Source: Cellulomonas soli
GTDB taxonomy: Bacteria; Actinomycetota; Actinomycetes; Actinomycetales; Cellulomonadaceae
Direction: 5' to 3'
Length of the DNA stretch: 64,000 nucleotides
NCBI RefSeq assembly: GCF_013409305.1
Contig: NZ_JACBZJ010000001.1
Coordinates: forward strand, 744,001-808,000
Shown here: in pieces, positions 60,219 to 64,000 of the stretch
How positions within the stretch are numbered: position 1 is the stretch's first letter
Layout of the letters: the number at the start of each line of letters is the position of its first letter
The notes under the pieces: generated by a model
What the model was told of the DNA's origin: nothing
What the model saw: the letters and a program-made list of their open reading frames with translations, nothing else
Database searches by the model: none
Translations under genes and position numbers: made by a program

Positions 60219-61829
60219 ATGCCCCAGCGCGTCGCGTCCGGTGAGCCGCCGCGCGCCGAGGCCCGGCCCGCGGGTTCGTGGAGCGCCCGGCTCACGGTGC
60301 GGGCGCGCGTCATGGCGGCGTCCATCGCGATCGCGGCGATCACGGTCCTCGTGGCCGGGACCACGGCCTACGGGCTGCAGACGCAGCAGACCGACGACAG
60401 GATCGACGACTCGCTGCGCCGCGCCGTCACCGCGTTCGAGTCGCTCGCCGCGCAGGACGACCCGCAGACCCACGAGCCGTTCACGTCCGTGTCACGGCTG
60501 CTGAACGAGGCCGTGCGCAGCCGGGTGCCCGGCGAGCACGAAGGGGTGCTGACGCTGCAGGGCGGCATCCCGCTGTGGCTGCCGGCCCCCGAGACACGCG
60601 GCGTACGGCTCGAGCAGGACCCCGAGCTCGTCGCCGCGCTCGACGCGCTCGGCCCCGACGCGCCGGCCGTCCCCCGGACCGTGCGCACCTCCGCGACCGA
60701 GTACCGGCTCGTGGCCGTGCGCGTACAGGTCGGCGAGGACACCGCGGGGATGTTCGTCGTCGCGACCGACAGGTCGGCCGAGCTCGGCGGGCTGACCCGC
60801 ACCTACGCGCTGTACTCCGTCGTCGGCATGTTCACCCTCGTCCTGGTCGGCGCGGTGTCGTGGCACGTCGTCGGCCGACTGCTCGCGCCGATCCGGTTGC
60901 TGCGGGACACGGCCCGGAGGGTCACCGAGTCGGACCTGTCCGAGCGCATCGAGGTCACCGGGCACGACGACCTGTCGGACCTGGCCCGCACGGTCAACGC
61001 GATGCTCGACCGGCTGCAGCGCGCCTTCGGCTCCCAGCGCGAGCTCCTCGACGACGTCGGCCACGAGCTGCGCACCCCGCTGACCATCGTGCGCGGTCAT
61101 CTCGAGCTGCTGGACCCGCACGACCCGGAGGACGTGCAGGCCACGCAGGCCCTCGCGCTCGACGAGCTCGACCGCATGCACCGGCTGGTGGACGACCTGG
61201 TCACGCTCGCCACGGCCGACCGACCGGACTTCGTGCGGTTCGCACCGACCGACGTGGGTCGGCTCACCGACGACGTGCACGACAAGGCGCGCGGCCTCGG
61301 TGACCGACGGTGGGTCGTCGGGGCGCGCGCGGACGTGACGGTGCTGCTCGACGAGCAGCGGGTCACGCAGGCGTGGCTGCAGCTCCTGGCGAACGCCGTG
61401 CGGTTCTCGTCGGACGGCAGCACGGTGCGCATCGGCAGCGAGGTCGCCGGGGACCGCCTGCTGCTGTGGGCGCGCGACGAGGGGCGCGGCGTCCCGCCGG
61501 ACCAGGTGCCGCTGATCTTCGAGCGGTTCCACCGGGGGCAGGCCGACCGCACGGCGCACGGCGCGGGCCTGGGGCTGCCGATCGTGGCCGCCATCGCCGC
61601 CGCTCACCAGGGCAGGGTCCTGGTCGAGCAGCCGCCCCCAGGGCGCGGACCCGGTGCCGTGTTCGTCCTGGACCTGCCGGCACGCGACCGCGTGGACGGT
61701 GCTGCACCAGGGGTGCGGGACGGACAGGACGAGCACGACGGGCGGGACGGGACGCACGGGGGCGACCTGGACACAGGGGGCGCTGACCAGGGATCCTTCG
61801 TCGACGCCGAGCTCGTGGAGAACGCATGA
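60219..61829 (+). CDS. sensor histidine kinase, HisKA class with HAMP
   Basis: A 536-residue kinase. One membrane helix at about 29-50, an extracytoplasmic sensor of about 145 residues, a second helix at about 198-218, HAMP, then HisKA with His282 in DDVGHELRTPLTIVRGHLEL and HATPase motifs LLANAVRFSSDG, DEGRGVPPDQ and AHGAGLGLPIVAAIA. A hydrophilic tail rich in Asp and Gly (about 45 residues) follows. The product is of the type that senses envelope or external signals. It has its own leaderless-type start, and its stop overlaps the start of the OmpR-type regulator. Confidence 0.92.
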   Translation: MPQRVASGEPPRAEARPAGSWSARLTVRARVMAASIAIAAITVLVAGTTAYGLQTQQTDDRIDDSLRRAVTAFESLAAQDDPQTHEPFTSVSRLLNEAVRSRVPGEHEGVLTLQGGIPLWLPAPETRGVRLEQDPELVAALDALGPDAPAVPRTVRTSATEYRLVAVRVQVGEDTAGMFVVATDRSAELGGLTRTYALYSVVGMFTLVLVGAVSWHVVGRLLAPIRLLRDTARRVTESDLSERIEVTGHDDLSDLARTVNAMLDRLQRAFGSQRELLDDVGHELRTPLTIVRGHLELLDPHDPEDVQATQALALDELDRMHRLVDDLVTLATADRPDFVRFAPTDVGRLTDDVHDKARGLGDRRWVVGARADVTVLLDEQRVTQAWLQLLANAVRFSSDGSTVRIGSEVAGDRLLLWARDEGRGVPPDQVPLIFERFHRGQADRTAHGAGLGLPIVAAIAAAHQGRVLVEQPPPGRGPGAVFVLDLPARDRVDGAAPGVRDGQDEHDGRDGTHGGDLDTGGADQGSFVDAELVENA

Positions 61830-62548
61830 CGCACATCCTGATCGTCGAGGACGAGGAACGCATCGCCGCGTTCGTCGCCAAGGGGCTGCGCGCGGCCGGC
61901 TACACCACGACCGCTGTGACGAGCGGCCGCGAGGCCCTGGCCCTGGTCCGCAAGGGCGGGGTGCACCTGGTGATCCTCGACCTCGGGCTCGTCGACGTGG
62001 ACGGCTTCGAGGTGCTCCGGCGCATCCGCGACGACCAGAACCCCGTGCCGGTCGTGGTGCTCACGGCCCGCACGTCGGTCAGCGACACCGTGGCGGGGCT
62101 CGAGCACGGCGCCGACGACTACGTCCCCAAGCCGTTCCGGTTCGAGGAGCTGCTCGCGCGGGTGCGGCTCCGGCTGCGGGCGCAGGGATCGACCGGCGAG
62201 GTCGCCGTGCTCACGCACGGCCCGTTGCAGCTGGACCTGCACGCCCGACGGATGCGGGTGCGTGATCGCGAGGTGGACCTGTCGGCCCGGGAGTTCGCAC
62301 TGGCCGAGACGTTCCTGCGCCACCCTGGGCACGTGCTGACGCGCGAGCAGCTCCTCTCGCTCGTGTGGGGGTACGACTTCGACCCGGGCTCGAACGTCGT
62401 GGACGTGTACGTGCGCTACCTGCGCCGCAAGCTCGGGGCCGAGCACTTCGAGACGGTGCGCGGGCTCGGCTACCGCCTGGTCGACGCCGAGGCCCGCGAC
62501 CGCGGCACCGCCGGCGCTGCCGGCGCTGCCGGCGCTGTCCGGGTCTGA
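61826..62548 (+). CDS. response regulator, OmpR/PhoB class
   Basis: A 240-residue regulator. The receiver has acidic residues in IVEDEER, phosphoacceptor Asp52 in LVILDLGLVD, Thr in VVLTART and Lys in DDYVPKPFRFEELLARV. The C-terminal winged helix has LSAREFALAETFLRHPGHVL, NVVDVYVRYLRRKLG and VRGLGYRLV. The ATG overlaps the kinase stop (ATGA). The last residues are three Ala-Gly-Ala units encoded by an exact 9-bp triplicate. Confidence 0.94.
   Translation: MTHILIVEDEERIAAFVAKGLRAAGYTTTAVTSGREALALVRKGGVHLVILDLGLVDVDGFEVLRRIRDDQNPVPVVVLTARTSVSDTVAGLEHGADDYVPKPFRFEELLARVRLRLRAQGSTGEVAVLTHGPLQLDLHARRMRVRDREVDLSAREFALAETFLRHPGHVLTREQLLSLVWGYDFDPGSNVVDVYVRYLRRKLGAEHFETVRGLGYRLVDAEARDRGTAGAAGAAGAVRV
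62510..62536 (+). repeat. 9-bp tandem repeat in response regulator 3' end
   Basis: gccggcgct is repeated three times without change and encodes AGA three times, near the C-terminus of the OmpR-type regulator. Confidence 0.9.
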
Positions 62549-62594
62549 GCGAGCTCCGCGCGAGCGCACGGTCGGGGCATGCGACCCTGCCTGG

Positions 62595-62600
62595 CAGACT
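62595..62600 (+). promoter_or_regulatory. -10 box of deaminase-like gene (leaderless)
   Basis: CAGACT lies 7 nt before the GTG at 62608. Confidence 0.4.
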
Positions 62601-62607
62601 GACGCCC

Positions 62608-63645
62608 GTGCGCGACCTGGCCCTGCTCCCCAAGGCCCACCTGCACCTGCACTTCACGGGGTCGATGCGCCCGGGCACGCTGGCCGAGCTGGCCGCGGCC
62701 CACCGGGTCCGCCTGCCGTCGGCGCTGCTCGACGACGACCCGCTGCACGTCCCGGCGGACGAGCGCGGCTGGTTCCGGTTCCAGCGCCTGTACGACGCGG
62801 CCCGGGCGTGCGTGCGGGGCGAGGCGGACATGCGCCGGATCGTCGCGGAGGCCGTGGCGGACGACGCCGCGGAGGGTTCGGGCCGGCTCGAGATGCAGGT
62901 GGACCCGACCTCGTACGCCCCGTTCGTCGGGGGCATCACGCCGGCTCTGGAGATCGTGCTCGACGCGGCCCGTGAGGCCGGCGCGCGGCACGGGGTGAGC
63001 GTCGGGGTCGTCGTGGCGGCCTCGCGCATGCGGCACCCGCTCGAGGCGCGGACCTTGGCCCGGCTGGCCGCGCGGTATGCCGGCGACGGCCAGGGCGAGG
63101 TCGTCGGCTTCGGGCTGTCGAACGACGAGCGCCGGGGCGAGACCGCCGCGTTCGCGCCGGCGTTCGCGATCGCCCGGCGGGCGGGGCTCGCGTCCGTGCC
63201 GCACGGTGGTGAGCTGCTCGGCCCGGGGCACGTCGAGGACGTGCTGGGGCACCTGCACCCGGACCGGCTCGGGCACGGGGTGCGTGCCGGCGAGGACCCC
63301 CGCGTGCTCGAGCGGGTGGTCGCCTCGGGCGTCGCACTGGAGGTCTGCCCGGCCTCGAACGTGTCGCTGGGCGTGTACGACGACGCACGGCACGTGCCGT
63401 TGCGGGCGCTGGTGGCCGCGGGGGCGACCGTGGCGCTGGGGGCGGACGACCCGTTGCTGTTCCGGTCGCGTCTGCTCGCGCAGTACGAGACGGCGCGGAC
63501 GGTGCACGGCTTCTCGGACGACGAGCTGGCCGGGCTTGCGCGGGCGTCGATCCGGGCGTCACGGGCGTCGGCGGACGTGCGGGCACGACTGCTGGCCGGT
63601 GTCGACGCCTGGTTGGCGACGCCGGAGCGGGTGCCCACGGCTTGA
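62608..63645 (+). CDS. adenosine deaminase family protein
   Basis: A 345-residue metal-dependent amidohydrolase of the adenosine/adenine/AMP deaminase family. The N-terminal metal motif is KAHLHLHFTGS. Later motifs are SVPHGGELLG (family usually HAGE), DRLGHGV, LEVCPASN and the aspartate pair in LGADDPLLF. The overall order matches purine deaminases, but HGGE in place of HAGE and GADDP in place of TDDP suggest an actinobacterial branch whose substrate (adenosine, adenine or a modified purine) is unsure. The GTG at 62608 follows CAGACT by 7 nt. Confidence 0.85.
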   Translation: MRDLALLPKAHLHLHFTGSMRPGTLAELAAAHRVRLPSALLDDDPLHVPADERGWFRFQRLYDAARACVRGEADMRRIVAEAVADDAAEGSGRLEMQVDPTSYAPFVGGITPALEIVLDAAREAGARHGVSVGVVVAASRMRHPLEARTLARLAARYAGDGQGEVVGFGLSNDERRGETAAFAPAFAIARRAGLASVPHGGELLGPGHVEDVLGHLHPDRLGHGVRAGEDPRVLERVVASGVALEVCPASNVSLGVYDDARHVPLRALVAAGATVALGADDPLLFRSRLLAQYETARTVHGFSDDELAGLARASIRASRASADVRARLLAGVDAWLATPERVPTA

Positions 63646-63690
63646 CAGGTCGGCCCGACACCGTTTGTATCAATGTACTGACTCATTGAT
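63642..63690 (+). promoter_or_regulatory. promoter with operator-like inverted repeat
   Basis: A consensus -35 TTGACA (63642-63647) is followed by an AT-rich stretch with TATCAA (63668-63673), although the 20-nt spacing is long; a shorter-spaced -10 such as TTGTAT is weaker. An inverted repeat ATCAATG-N8-CATTGAT (63669-63690) overlaps the -10 and start region, as expected for a repressor site. Confidence 0.6.
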
Positions 63691-63703
63691 CGAAGGGTGC
63701 CTC

Positions 63704-64000
63704 ATGCACGTCCTCGTCCTGCTCGTCGGGCTCGCCGTCCTCGCGCTGGCAGTCGGCGGCACCGTGGCACTGGTCGTGCTCGTGGCCGGCGGGCGCCAGG
63801 GACCCGCCCCGGCGAGCGCCGCCTGGACCCCGCCACCGGTGAGCGTGCCCGCCGCGTTCGCCGCCGCGCGCCGCCACGCCGCCGCGACCACCACACTCGC
63901 CTGGGCAGCGCTGCTGCTCGCCCCCTGGCTGCTGCTCCCGCTCGCCCGGAGCACCGGCGGGCTGCAGGCAGGGGTGCTGATCGGCCTGACCCCCGCCGTC
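63704..64000 (+). CDS. membrane protein, N-terminal part
   Basis: The first 99 residues are in the window. A hydrophobic helix (HVLVLLVGLAVLALAVGGTV) starts at residue 2, a 30-residue linker rich in Pro and Ala follows, then a second hydrophobic segment (LAWAALLLAPWLLLPLAR). No family is recognised. The ATG at 63704 has AAGGG about 6 nt upstream. It lies behind an AT-rich promoter with a palindromic operator-like site, unusual in this genome, so it is probably regulated by a small repressor encoded beyond the window. Confidence 0.65.
   Translation, partial: MHVLVLLVGLAVLALAVGGTVALVVLVAGGRQGPAPASAAWTPPPVSVPAAFAAARRHAAATTTLAWAALLLAPWLLLPLARSTGGLQAGVLIGLTPAV

Overview
The window is a very GC-rich chromosomal segment from an actinobacterium. 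The gene order, the TTG and GTG starts, the frequent leaderless-type starts, the TTG start of rpoB and the zinc-type S14 point to Actinomycetota, most likely Micrococcales near Cellulomonas. The genus is an inference from gene order and composition, not from a search. Most of the window is the ribosomal and RNA-polymerase superregion, read almost entirely from the minus strand, with accessory genes in the gaps between its operons.

Layout. 1-4.0 kb (minus): dedA (partial), def, glmM, rpsI, rplM. 4.1-10.7 kb: mixed-strand genes, namely a divergent lysG/argP-type regulator with a LysE/ArgO exporter, an atypical ABC-F ATPase, a DUF5709 protein, truA back to back with a ROK kinase, and an alpha/beta hydrolase. 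11.0-28.5 kb (minus): the S10-spc-alpha superoperon from rpsJ to rplQ. It is broken by a terminator after rplO and by an LPxTG-type surface protein between map and infA, and it lacks rpsD. 28.9-31.1 kb (minus): four overlapping genes containing a WXG100-like protein and a WXG-calpain fusion. 31.3-35.7 kb: tuf, fusA, rpsG, rpsL. 36.1-37.2 kb: two small paralogues and a frameshifted WXG/pre-toxin-type remnant. 37.3-46.2 kb: rpoC, rpoB, rplL, rplJ. 46.5-51.9 kb: a TPR-CHAT protease divergent from a subtilisin-like protease, an ECF sigma factor and a beta-sandwich protein. 52.0-54.8 kb: rplA, rplK, nusG, secE, tRNA-Trp. 55.0-64 kb (plus): an aminotransferase, an ABC-2 exporter with a NarL-type two-component pair, an OmpR-type two-component pair, an adenosine-deaminase-like enzyme and the start of a membrane protein.

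How the parts work together. The minus-strand core makes ribosomes, RNA polymerase, the Sec channel (secY, secE), elongation factors and N-terminal processing enzymes (def, map). Promoter-like sequences can be read for rplM, infA, rpsJ, rpsL, rpoB and rplJ, and strong hairpins mark most operon ends.

Three inserts deserve attention: (i) the CHAT / cytoplasmic subtilisin / sigma-factor locus, a candidate regulated proteolytic response system; (ii) the WXG100-calpain cassette with a palindrome in its promoter; (iii) the decayed toxin-like gene with tandem small paralogues that may be immunity genes. At least eleven non-ribosomal genes start 6-8 nt after an ANNNT-type -10 box, which suggests leaderless mRNAs, while the ribosomal genes use Shine-Dalgarno sites.
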